A DNA stretch of 64,000 nt from NCBI RefSeq assembly GCF_023343835.1, contig NC_064434.1, forward strand, positions 13,745,505 to 13,809,504. Direction: 5' to 3'. Under the pieces are notes generated by a model. That model was not told the origin of the DNA, did not search any database, and saw nothing but the letters and a program-made list of their open reading frames with translations. The translations under genes and the position numbers were made by a program. Shown here one piece after another: positions 12,831-24,700 of this stretch. Each line of letters opens with the position of its first letter. Position 1 is the first letter of the stretch. The DNA is from Lagopus muta (taxonomy: Eukaryota; Chordata; Aves; Galliformes; Phasianidae).

Positions 12831-12842
12831 GCCCTCTGGTGG
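12831..12842 (-). promoter_or_regulatory. CTCF-type core motif
   Basis: GCCCTCTGGTGG matches the reverse form of the CTCF core (GCCMYCTRSTGG) at every position. It lies about 2.9 kb upstream of the E2F6 start codon and points away from the gene. Binding is not shown by sequence. Confidence 0.4.
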
Positions 12843-13504
12843 TGGGTCGAAAATCAATCAAATTGAAGAAAATTAGATTTCAGATAAATGTCTTTTATTT
12901 TAAGAAACACGTCCAGTGCCATTAATGCCTGGAGATATTAAAAAAAAACTGCACAGACATTTTTGAATAGAAGAAGACAACAGTAAATAGGTAAACAGTA
13001 ATTTACATTTTCATCTGCAAGAGGAATAAAGAATTAAAGTGGGAGAATATCACATTCAATAGAACGTGGTAGCCTAAATTCCTGATAATCAAGTCAATTT
13101 CTACCAAATCTCATTTTCCTTAAAAAAAAAAAAAAAAAGTGAAGATTTAGACTTTCAGTGTAAACACAGGAAAAGCCTTTCTAAGTCCAAAGTCATGCGG
13201 GACTTTCTTTGTTCCATCATTTCCACCAGCCACTGATAGACAAGCACAGGAACAACTGAACTAGATCTTATGACTTGCTACAACAACAGCATTATTAAAT
13301 GTTGATGCAATTTCTTTCACATGGGTTAATACAGAAACTCATACAGCCACACACCCTAATCCTCAAATTATGAGCAGCTAGCATTCCTGCTATTATCTGT
13401 CTACTCAACAATTATAAAAATCCTAGTTAATGATTTTTTATTCTGCATAGCACATTCTTTACATTAACCCAAACCAAAGCAACCCAGGTCATTTTGCTGT
13501 TGCA

Positions 13505-13527
13505 GAAAACAAACAAACAAACAAACA
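13505..13527. repeat. (AAAC)n microsatellite
   Basis: About five to six consecutive AAAC units. Confidence 0.9.
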
Positions 13528-15057
13528 CCAAAACAACCTATAACAGTAGTTTTACAATGGGAAGATATGTCTCTAGTTGAGAGTATAACAGCAAGAGCAC
13601 AATCTTCATTTTTCATTGGACTGTATTTATTGCCACTGAATACTTAAAGAGCATTACGTTGCTCATACAAAAATGTGTGTTTTTAGATTTCAGTGATTTC
13701 AGTTGCTCCCATGACAGGAAAACCCTCTTTACCCATTCTGAGCTCCCCCTGGAATACTGACAAGCAGAGTTTGACACAATTTCTTTAACTGCACGATTCA
13801 AGGCTTCATGTCTCCTGTTACAGAGACATGCCTTTGAGGAGCTCTAAGACACTTTTTCACCTTATTTTCTCACAAATTGATCAGAACATTAGGTCAGAGA
13901 CCTAAAAGAACCTGACTGAAGAATGATCTCGGGAGAGAACAAAGTATTTTGACAGTTTTAAGGGAACCAGTTTGTGGCTGTAGCTTGCAAATACCTCGTT
14001 TTGTAGAGAGAGCTGACTTTGGGATCGTTTATGATGTTTTTGCAAAGACTTGTTTTGCAAGCAGGTGTTCCTCCTGGGCTTTGTATCACGCGTTGGCTGC
14101 ACGGGTACAGTGTGCAAGTGGAGAAAACCCTGCAGATCCTGGGGAGGATAAAAGCAGGAGAGAAGCTGTGGTGGGAAAGAGAGGAAAAGCATGCTCTGAA
14201 GCAGCAGACTCCCTGCTGGCACTACCTATCAAATCCACCACCAGCACGTTTCTTTGCTCTCCTTTTCACAATTTGCTGTCTCTCAAGGGTCAGTAAATAA
14301 TAGTGCACTTGCTTAGGCAGCTCCTGCTTCCCACGTACGAGCTAAAAATGGATGCCTGTGTGTGTGTAAGCATGTGTATGTTGACCAAAACCTGCAACCC
14401 TCTGTGCTGCTCTGAGTGCATAGTTTGCTTGCTTCTTCTCCTGACACATTCCATCTCTCAGATCCAAACGTACCTGGAGAAAAGCATGAAAACTGCCCAA
14501 GTTCTACACATCTCTACAAAGATTATTAATGTGCAAGTGAGCAACTGAAAAATGAGTTACCAAGATGAAAATCCATCCTCTTTAGAGTCATTTGTTTTAT
14601 CAGTGGTGACTCAAGCTTCTTCAGAGGAATAACTAATCTGAAGGGATATGAAACAGCTAGTAAGCGAAAATAAATTCACTCTATTTTCAAGATAAGAGCG
14701 TGTTTCCTGACCTGCCCTGTCTGGCCATTAGAAGACAAATGAAATATTTCATGACTTTGATTTCCATATACCAGGACACGTTGTATTTTTACACGAAGTT
14801 CAATGAAATTCACACTATTTAGAGAACCCACTCTGAAACTTCATTTCCTGTGGCAGGGCAGGAAAGCAAGCTTTGGAATTTTTTGTGCAAAAGAATTCCA
14901 TGACAGATTATTTGTATACAGAACAGCTAACTGACATGAAGAGCAATCAATCAACAGACAAGGGGCGAACAAAAAATTGTTTTTGTCTGAGGCAGTAGTT
15001 AGCTGCTACGGCATGGAGCCGTCGGGGAGGGGCAGCTGGGGCTCAGGGATAGGCTGT

Positions 15058-15069
15058 GCACCAGAGGGC
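15058..15069 (+). promoter_or_regulatory. CTCF-like motif near the E2F6 promoter
   Basis: GCACCAGAGGGC followed by GGTG matches the CTCF core CCASYAGRKGGC with one mismatch (first base). It is on the + strand, about 640 bases before the E2F6 start codon. Confidence 0.3.
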
Positions 15070-15321
15070 GGTGGGCACGGAACGGGCTGCCCAGGGCTGT
15101 GGGACTGCCGAAGTTCAAGCAAGCAGTGCTTGGACACCACTCTCGAACACGGGGTTTGGGTTTTGAGCGGTCCTGTGTGAAAACGGGTTTTGGACTCGGT
15201 GATCCTGCCAACTTGGGAGACAGTCTGTGATTCTGGGCTGCGCACTGAAAGTACAAGACGACGGCAACGGGACAATGAAGCACGAGGCACGCGGCGCTGG
15301 CGGCACAAACGAGGAACGCGC

Positions 15322-15329
15322 TTCCCGCC
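15322..15329 (+). promoter_or_regulatory. E2F-type site in the E2F6 promoter
   Basis: TTCCCGCC, inside GCGCTTCCCGCCATTCC, is close to the E2F consensus TTTSSCGC. It suggests control of E2F6 by E2F factors, possibly including itself. Motif evidence only. Confidence 0.4.
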
Positions 15330-15348
15330 ATTCCGCCCGCAGCAGCAG

Positions 15349-15354
15349 TTCCGG
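15349..15354 (+). promoter_or_regulatory. ETS core motif
   Basis: TTCCGG (CCGGAA on the other strand) in GCAGTTCCGGCGAG, within the CpG island. Confidence 0.35.
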
Positions 15355-15468
15355 CGAGAGAGGGCGCGAAAGCCGCGCGGGGCAGGATGTGTGCCCGGCC
15401 TGAGCACCGCAAAGGCTTCTGGGTAGAGCAGCGCCGACGCACCGCCTTTGCGTGACCTTCGCCAGGTG

Positions 15469-15480
15469 CGCGCATGCGCA
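15469..15480. promoter_or_regulatory. NRF1 binding motif
   Basis: CGCGCATGCGCA is an exact match to the palindromic NRF1 consensus YGCGCAYGCGCR, 221 bases before the start codon, a typical position in CpG-island promoters. Confidence 0.6.
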
Positions 15481-15700
15481 AGCGCTCCATCCGCCGCCAA
15501 GCCGCCCGCAGGTGGGGGAGGGTAGGAGCGGCCGCAGCGCCTCGCGGCGAGCCCGGGCAACCGGGGCAGTCCGGAGGCGGGGTGGGGATGGAGGAGCCTT
15601 CTTCCAGCACGGGCCCGCAGCCTCATCGGGTAGGCCTCTGAGCGCTCCGTCGCTCCTCCGAAGGCCGCCGCCGGCGTGAGGAAGGAGTGGCTGCGCGAAC

Positions 15701-15766
15701 ATGGCCGCCGCCTCCAAGTGGGAGCGCCTGAGGCCGTTGCGGCCGGACACGCTGCGTCTGAGCGCG
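15701..15766 (+). CDS. E2F6: E2F6 coding exon 1
   Basis: Twenty-two codons from an ATG in strong context to GCG, followed by the donor GTACGC; ends in phase 0. The peptide is basic and alanine/leucine/arginine-rich. It does not resemble the mammalian E2F6 N-terminus, so either the promoter/first exon differs in birds or an alternative first exon exists. Confidence 0.75.
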
Positions 15767-18700
15767 GTACGCGGCGGGCGGGGGCGGGAGGGGCTGCCTG
15801 GGAACGGAGAGAGGGCGGGGCTGGGGCTGGCGCTCGGCTCCTGCCGCTGAGGGGCCGGAGGGAGGAGGGGTGCGTGGGGCGGGACGGCGCTGCGCTCGGG
15901 GCTGTCCTAGCGGTACGGCGCTATGGTTGAGTTGAATGGGCTGTGAGCGCACTGGAGAAAAGCAGCCAGGCTGCAGCTGAGCGTTTTGTTCCTCTCAACG
16001 GCTCAGAGGTTCAGAGGAAAACAAGGGTAACTAGCTGAAGGAAAAAAACCAGCTTCAGTTTGCTAAATATAGTAATGGAATGTGAGATGTATGTAACGTA
16101 ATGCGATTGTCCAGAGGAGAGCCACGAAGATGATCAGGGGGCTGGAGCACTTCCACTACAAAGACGGGCTGAGGAAGCTGGGCTTGTTCAGTCTGGAGAA
16201 AAGAAGGCTGTGGGGTGACCTTATTGCAGCCTTCCAGTACCTATATAGGAAGCCTACAAACAGGAGGGGAATCAATTCTTTGAAAGGGTTGATAACAATA
16301 GGACAAGGGGAAATGGTTTTAAGTTGGGGGAGGATGGTTTGATGTTTGATGGTTTGATGGAGGATTTGGTTGGATGTCAGGTGGAAGTTCTTTACAGAGA
16401 GTGGTGAGGTGCTGGAACAGGCTGCCCAGAGAGGTTGTGGATGCCCCATCCCTGGAGGTGTTCAAGGCCAGGTTGGATGGGGCCCTGGGCAGCCTGGTCT
16501 GGTATTAAATGGGGAGGTTGGTGGCCCTGCCTGTGGCAGGGGCATTGGAGCTTCATGATCCTTGAGGTCCCTTCCAACCTAAGCCATCCTATAATGAACA
16601 GATGGCAGCAGAGAATAATCTGTTTATTATGAGCAATGCACACAACTGTAAAGGACACAGAAACTGTGGCTCTGAGTTTGTGTGAGGTACCTGTGGGGAT
16701 GGGGCGGCTCTGGTGGCCTCATAGCTTTGATGATGCTACAATATGCTTTCTTACTTTTAACCTGTCCTGAAGAATTTATAGACTGAAGTTGAATTTTTAC
16801 TGTGAAGATTCCAACCGGTTTTAGTAGGTATGTTTAAAAAGGGAGAAAGATGTTCTTAAAAACTTGTAGCAGGGGATTTTACTTTTGGAAGAGGTACTTT
16901 TCCAACCCTAAGTTAGAGCAGGTACCAAAGAGAAATAGAACAACCACTGATTTCTCAACACATTCTCCAAAATGAGAAGATAGGCCTTTTCAATAGTCTT
17001 ACACTATTGCTGCTGATCAGCATGCTGAAAACAAGGTGCTTGTGATCCTGGCAGGCTTGCAAACTATGGGAAGACTCAGTGAGTACATTTGAGTCAGCAC
17101 TTGCAACGTGCTGAATCACTGGGATGTTACAGAGCAGTGGGATCTGCAAAAGCAGATCTTTCTGCCAGCAGTCGTACAGCAAGCAGAGACCTTCACTGTC
17201 TGAAGAGGCCAACCTCTGCTTCACTGTGACCTTTTCAGGCAGTTGTAGAGAGCAGTAAGGCCTCCCTTGAGCTGCCTCTTCTCCAGACTGAACAATCCCA
17301 GTTCCCTCAGCCGCTCCCTGTAAGACTTGTTCTCCAGACCCAAATGTAAACAAACCTTTACATTCTCTCAAACTTTTACTCACTTTGGCAGTCTTCAGGG
17401 CTCAGGTTATTCAAGCAGCATGTCACTGAGATACTGAGAGAGGCAGCTTGGAAAGATGAAGGGTGGAGGCCTGTAAGGACATAATCAAGGATGACTGGAT
17501 CTTTGACTACTGTGTTAACAGTCAAGGAAGGGTGATTGGAGGAAAATGTGAATTTGCTACTAAAGGGAAGAAGTAGTTTAATGAAAGCAGACACAGATAA
17601 GGCTGAAGTGCTCAGCCCTCTTAGCTCTTTGGATGTCCCTTAGACTTTGTGCCTAACAGGTAGGGTTTGAGCTGGAAAGGAACAGCCAGCAAGGAAATAG
17701 AGAAACCTCAACCTGAATCTGTAGGACCTAATGGAGGGTAGTAACATCACTAATAAAGGGTCTGAGAGACCTGGCTGATGTCATTGTTAGGTTATACTCT
17801 GATCTATGAGAGGTTGTGGAACTGAAAGACGGTGATTGGAAATAGCCAGTGTGACTGTCCTTGCAAACTGAGTACCTTCAGTGACTGTAAATCCAAACTG
17901 CGGATGTTGTCTACAGTAACGTTAGCAGGACTTTTGAAGTGGTCTCCAGCAGCATCTTCATCCTTAAATGGGTATCCTGCAGATAGCAGGTGAATTCAAA
18001 ACTGACTGGATCATTAAGCTTAAAGAGGAGTGCACAAAGATTTATACTTAACGTGAAAGTGGGTTTCATGGGGAATTCTTCAGGAGTCTACTGTGGGACC
18101 AATAATGTTAAATATGTTTATCAGTGATGTAGAGGATGTGCCCTTCTGATGCTTACACTTGTCAGCAGATGGGGAGGGGAAGATGTTAGGAACCTCTGCA
18201 TAGGCTGGAGGGATGGATCATGAAGGAGCTGATCAACTTGAGCAAGAAAGTTGAAAAGTTGTAAATTCTACACCTGGAACTGTAACTTAACATGGTAAAG
18301 GCTAGCAATTGAGATGCTGTGGAATCATTCTGCTGAAGAGTCCTGTTTTGACTGAAAGTCTGTATGGACAGTGGGCTAAATATGAGCTAACAGTATGTTC
18401 TGGCATTGAGGCATATCAGATTTGTTGGCTTGGCCAAAGGAAGTAGTTCTCCTTTACTTGTCAAGTATTACATTGCTCCTGGAGTGCTGTGTTTTATTTG
18501 GGACTGACCAGTACAGGAAGGATGGTGATAAACTTGAGGGCAGCCATCAGACGTCTGTCAAAAGTGGTACACATGTTTTAGAGCACATAACTGAAGGAAC
18601 ATTTTAAGCCACAGCGACCCATGACTATTTGCAAGGCAGTTGTCAAGAAGCTTCAGCCAGATACTTAAGGGCAGTGTATGATGACAGGCTAAAAGGAAAT

Positions 18701-21700
18701 AGCCATAAATTGAAACATCAGGAGAGGTTGCAAATTGGCAGAAAGGTAAATCATAAAGATAGGCAGGTGGAATGGGATGCTTAGAGAGGGACAGCCATGA
18801 GCCTTGGAAGCTTTCCAGACCCAATAGGAAGGTGATCAGATGTAACAGCTGTTTCTGTTTTGAATGGGAGGTTGGTCCAGCAACTTTGAGATCTCTTCCA
18901 GTTAGAATGAGTCTGAATTTGAAATAATGCTTTTGTTAAATTGCAGTGGGAGAATAGAATAACGTACATAGCTACACTTACCATGTGAGTTTGAGAACTG
19001 AGCAGACTGCTGCTAGTTTGGAAGTCTGCTGCGGAATAATTGCAATCCTGTACATTACCACTGTATCAACTGTATGTGAGCTATTACACGGAATGGACAA
19101 AACTGGTATTTATAGATTTTATAGAGATACTGGTTTGTGTTGTGACCACTGCCTAAGATTTATGGAGTTTATTGATGTTTCCTGCTTTCCAAAACAGCAG
19201 GAGATGTGCTCAACTTAAGAGCTGAAAAATCTGATGGGTATTAACGTGTGTGTGCCTTTGTTGAATGGGGTTCCTTCACAGTATGCTCTGCTGAGCTGTC
19301 AGCACCCCTGTTACTGTAGCATCTAGAGTTGGGTCGTGGGTTTCTCTGTTAAAAGCTTCCTGTGCTTCCTTGAAACAGCAGGCATCTTGCATTAATTATG
19401 CTCTATTTTTTTCCTCAGACACCAATGCTCGACTTGAATTTGGATGATGACGTACCAGTTGTAAAAAGTAAGTGGCTGCATTCCATGTGTTATCCTTGAA
19501 GTATTTAATGGTTTGGTTTTTTTTACAGTGGTGACACATGCTGTAAACAAATGAGAAATTGTTACAGACCTCGTATAGACAGAACAGCTGCATGCTTAAT
19601 TAACTAGCAGATATGGCAATGTATTTGTCATGGTTTTCCCTCTTCTCTTTCCATCTGCCAAGTATATATCCCTACAGCTATCAAGAAAATGAGCTTACAG
19701 AGAAGTAACCTAGGGCATCACACTGCCTAGCATTATTTTTCAATTGGTACTAATAACTAGCATTATTTTTCAATCAGTACTGACAAATGTAAACACAGGG
19801 TTGAGCAAATTTAGGTTTTTGTTGTTGTTCTGATTTTGTTTCTCACTGACAGAATATTCTTAGAAATCTCACAGTAACACCATTCAAAATGGAGTAGAAA
19901 GCTGTTGAACCTGTCACTTCTGTTAGAAAGAGCACAGCCTTGTAGTCACAGAACGAGAGCGATACATTGCAAATTGAAGAGCACGTCTCGTTCATCTTGG
20001 GAAAAAATTGAAGCAGAGTGTTTCTAGGGAAGCTTCCTTACACATGCATCCATGTTCTCTGGAAGCATTAGACCATATTTAGTGGCAAAGTTTGATAAGA
20101 TATGAAATACTTTGCAGTACAAGGCACAAGTAGCAGTGGTATTTTACCACTTTAGTCTTTTATTGACTAGCATCAGAGATTTTAGATGAGAGCATATGTA
20201 CCATAACTACCTTTGTGCTTTAAAATGAAGGAGTGGTCAGGCATGTGTAAATAACAATCTAACATTAACCAAGCTGTTGATGAGTCCTTTTCTGCTCTGA
20301 GACTGTACGCTGGTGTCTCTTGATTTGTAGATCTTTGTTGTATAGTAAATTAAACAGTGACTGCAGCAATTTTTAGTCCCTGATGCTAAACATTACAAGT
20401 TCAGTGTGTCCATACACTACATTCTTAGACTCTGGAACCAAGTGGACTGAAATAGTCCCTGGAGGCGAGCTAACTCCTGAACCATGCCTGAGAATTATTT
20501 GTGAGACCTACTAGGTTGTGTGAGCCAAGAAGGTACGAAGAACTGGGAGTAAGTGGTAAAGCTGCAGTTCTCTGTCAGTGCCCTGACACTACCTGTAATT
20601 AACCTAAGTTTTTGTTGCTGTTGATTTAATAGCCAGAGCTCGTGTCCTACAAATCATGTGGTGACACGACTGTTATTACACATGCTAGTTATAAATGTGG
20701 AAAGCACAAAGATAAAACCACTGCATCTTGTTAATGGACTTTTTGATGTAAATAACTGCATTCTTTCAAACTCTTACGTTAATTGCTACTTGATCACTTG
20801 TTTTCTAAGAGACGTTTTGTATTACCATGGTAACGTACCCTAAATGTTGTATCAAAAACATTACAGAAACTCTGAAGGTCAAAAGGCCTCGATTTGATGC
20901 ATCCTTGGTTTATTTGACTCGAAAATTCATGGATCTTGTCAAAAGTGCTCCAGATGGTGTCCTTGATTTAAACGACGTAGCAACAGCTCTTGGAGTGCAA
21001 AAACGAAGAGTGTACGACATCACCAGCGTGTTGGATGGGATCGACTTAATTCAGAAAAGATCAAAGAATCACATCCAGTGGGTGTAAGTTGGCTTGAAAT
21101 CTTGTAATTTCTGAAACAATAAAATGCAACAATGTTGAGTAGTATAGCTTTGAAAGTATTTTAAAGCACACTGAATTATTTTAACAGATAAAAAGAAGTT
21201 AAGTTTTTCTTTATCCCCAGGCTGTCTGCATGACATACTATATTAACAAGTGCCAAGTGAAAAAGCACATTGTGTCATGTTTCAGCTGAGTAAAGGATAC
21301 CAGAATTCCTGGTTGTTTTCTATTAGTACACTTTCTGTGTTCAATAACCAGGCTCTTCTTTTCATCAGCATATTAGACAACTTTCATATTCTTTTAGAGG
21401 TTCTAATCTTGACCAAGTTGTTGAAATGGCAACACAACGGCAAAACCTTAAAGATGAACTTTCTGACTTGTCAGCCATGGAAGAAGCTCTGGATGAATTA
21501 ATCAAGGATTGTGCTCATCAGTTATTTGATCTAACAGATGACAAAGAAAATGCAAAATATCCTTTTAACTCTTGCATGACTTTAGCATGTGGTTTTGGTT
21601 GCTAGTACTCAGGTGTTCTTGCAGAAGATTTAGACTCATACCCCAGGTATGCAGTAATATTGGGTAATGAGATCATCAGTTATTCTGTATTAGTATATAA

Positions 21701-24700
21701 TAGGCACATGCTCTATAGGATCGTGTACTGTGTGACTGATCCCTGGGAGAGTGCTGTCTGTGGGATGTTTCCACTGGAGAATACTGACAGAAAAAGAGTG
21801 GGAAGGACTGGAGTTGGACTGTTTGCTCTTCGTTCCTAGGGCACTTTGCCATGGAAAGGAAAGCAGAGTATCCTGGTGCCAGTGAGGGTAAGGAATAGGG
21901 TATTACTGAGATAAGCAATTATTGGCAGTAGTAACAAGGAACAGGAATATGTAAGTGGGGCAGTGGTCTTAGAATCCTGACCATCACCTTGTTCTTTCCA
22001 CTGTAGAGTAAAGTTGTCTCAGGGGCAGATCTTGACCTACCAGTGAGATTGAGTTGCTTACTGAGATGAGAAAGAGGACCCAAAACAGAGTGACAGTGGC
22101 CTTTTGCCATGAAGATACAATGGTACGTTGATCATGTCCTAATCTTTCAGGTGTGGTTTTATAAGGGTGGGACCTCTTTGGTAACTTTACTAGGACATAT
22201 ACGTTGTATTTTGACTTCGGGTACAATAAATTAAGGCTGAGCTCTGGTGCCTGGTAAAATGTTAAAAGGTGTATGCTCAAATGAAGAGAAATGTGGTCAT
22301 TTCCTGTGTGATGTCGTATGACCAACTTTTCATTATGGTTTATCTATTCTGGTTAAGAAAGCAATTCTCCAGTTTTCCAGTTAATTATTTCTATATATTG
22401 TTAATATCAAATGAAAAAAGTGAATTCTTCAAGACTGTTTTCCCTCTGCTCTATAGACTTATGACAGTATTCACGAAAACTGTTTTATCAAATGCAGAGT
22501 TCATAATATTGAATGCCTTGATTTCCATGAAAGATGAAAGACAAAAAAAAAAATTCTACCTGTCAGCTAATAATTAATTTTACAAAGCTAATATTAAAGT
22601 AATCTCAGCTGAACTGTTGACCACTTTTCTAGAGTGGGTGTTCTGGTCAGCATATCTTAACATCATGCTCTTTGCTTCTGCCCATTAGCAAATAACTGTA
22701 CAGAATCCTTGACCAATGTATACACTAGCTTATGTGACGTACCAAGATATCCGTAGCATTCAGGCATTTCAAAAACAGATTGTGATTGCAATCAAAGCTC
22801 CAGAAGAAACCAGACTGGAAATACCGATTCCTAAAGAAGTAAGTTTTACAGCTTTCTCTCTTCATGGTAGAGAAGTTCTTAAATCTTATTTCTTTTGCAG
22901 TAGCAATTGTTAACTGACTCTGAGTTTCTCTGTTGTGTGTAGCAAATATTGGTAGTTCGTTGTTTTTGTGTTTCACTAAATAGTGCTGTAGGTATAACAG
23001 TCTTAAGGAAATTATTTTTAGGATTTTTGTTTTGTTTAAATTATTAAACAATGAATGTGTGAACTTTACTTACTACATTAGTTTTGCTGGCAATAATGGA
23101 GCAGCTGTAATACATGTTTCCCATTTCCAGTATCAGTGTGTTTGGTCATTGTTAGGATAATGAAACCAACACTTGTTGAGCAAAATCTATAAAACAAACA
23201 AAATAAGCTTGATTTGATAACTCTTAACAGCAAGTAAATGCTGTCTTACTGCTTAATGAGCAGGCAACTATTGTTACTGTAGTACTGAAGTATGAAACAT
23301 GCAATATGATCAACAAAAGAAATAGTTCTGGTAGTCCACATGTATTCTTCGTAGAGGCAGGGGATGTGGGCCGTCCTTTCTTCATGGTACAGCATACCTA
23401 TTCCTGTTCAGGTCATCCTAGGAAAAGAAGGTACAGATCAATAAAAACAGAAGACTTAAATCCACTATGCATATATCTGCTGATTTCACAGGCAAAAGAA
23501 GCTGTGTCTCATCCCATGCTGGTGAGAAGGATAAGATTCCAGAGGCAGGCAGGATTTGAAAGGCAGTTCTTTGGAGAGAATGTTGTTCTAGCAATTTCCC
23601 ACTGAGTTTGACTTAGTCTGTGCCTTGCAATGCGATGTCTGCTAAAGGAAAATAGTACTAGAGTGTATTTTACATATTATTATAAAACCCCAGTGTGCTC
23701 TGAGTTAGTTTCTGATCCATGGCATCGACTGTCAAGTTCTTACTTTTGTTCTTAGCATATGATAAATCTTGGCTGTTTATCAGTAAAGAGACTGAACGGA
23801 TTCATTAGGTATGCTGCCCACCACAAGTGAAACCTTGTTAGCTTATTGTTACCTAATAATTAGTCTGAAAACCAAGTTCTAACTTACACAGGACTAGTAG
23901 CACAACTTTAAATAGTTACGTCACTCTTGTGTTTGTTCTGTTGGGATTAAAATACGTGCAGAAATACGTAACTGACATGTAAGGTTTGTCTTTTGTTTAA
24001 TATGCAAGTCACTATTTTACAGGATTGCATCAAAGTACATGTAAAGAGCACAAAAGGACCCATTGATGTGTATCTGTGTGACGTGGAGCAAGATAAACCA
24101 GGAGACAAAACTTCTGGAGATAAGGAAGCTGTCACTTCTGAAACTGAGCCATCAGTTCCTCCTGGTGAAGGTAACATCTCCCGTTTACATTTTTATCCTC
24201 ATGTAATTTTTTTTTTCATTTTTAAAAGACTGTCTTACAGTTTTCAACTTCAAGGTAACACAGTAAGTTTTCACCCCAGGAGATAGTTCAAGTGTGCTAA
24301 GATGTGCGGGAGCGTAGGAAGTACCTGAAAGTTGTGTTTATGCTGTTGCGTTCCTTCATGGCAGCAGGAGGCAAAGGGCTGGGCACATGAGACACAGCAA
24401 GCTGCTCTTGTTCTCTGACCCTGTCTCTTCCTTCCTCTGCTCATTACTGGCTTTCTGTCAGAGCTGACCGTTGGGCGGTGTGTGTGAGTTCTCAATCTGC
24501 AGCCCAGCGGCTCGGCTGGAAAACTGGTTGCCATGGGAGTTAAGATGTGTTTCAAACAAGACACTGTGCTGCTGTTTCTCATTATGCCCTATCTACAGGA
24601 GAGTGGACAGGAGATGAAACATAGTATTTTAATCTCCTAAAACAAGATCGGCTGGGATTCAGTCTGTCAAGATCTCTAGTGCTGCAGGATGTTGTGGTGG

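Larger units (their letters stand above)
11913..15229. other. Intergenic upstream of E2F6
   Basis: Mostly AT-rich. It holds a CTCF-type motif (12831), an A-run near 13122-13138, an AAAC microsatellite and a somewhat GC-richer patch at 13930-14300. No coding gene is supported. Confidence 0.4.
15230..15930 (+). promoter_or_regulatory. E2F6: E2F6 CpG-island promoter
   Basis: CpG-dense, GC-rich block that covers the upstream region, exon 1 and the start of intron 1, in contrast to AT-rich flanks. No TATA box is evident near the start codon. It contains an E2F-type site (15322), an ETS core (15349) and an NRF1 palindrome (15469), a combination common in TATA-less promoters of growth-related genes. 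The exact transcription start is not determinable here. Confidence 0.85.

Noticed and set aside
13902..14300. Overlapping frames on both strands in a GC-richer patch upstream of E2F6
   Set aside because: No splice frame, CpG island or known family supports a gene.
15006..15750. Three overlapping ~200-codon - strand frames
   Set aside because: They cover the CpG island opposite E2F6 exon 1. Proline/arginine/alanine-rich composition and mutual overlap show stop-codon depletion from high GC.
20827..20866. ATG upstream of the E2F6 DNA-binding exon as a start codon
   Set aside because: It lies in the intron. An AG acceptor at 20865-20866 and the phase from exon 2 give a continuous reading instead.
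21551..21560. GC-type donor (AAT|GCAAAA) for E2F6 exon 4
   Set aside because: It does not keep frame with the LAYVTYQDI exon, whereas the AT-AC boundary does and has full U12 signals.
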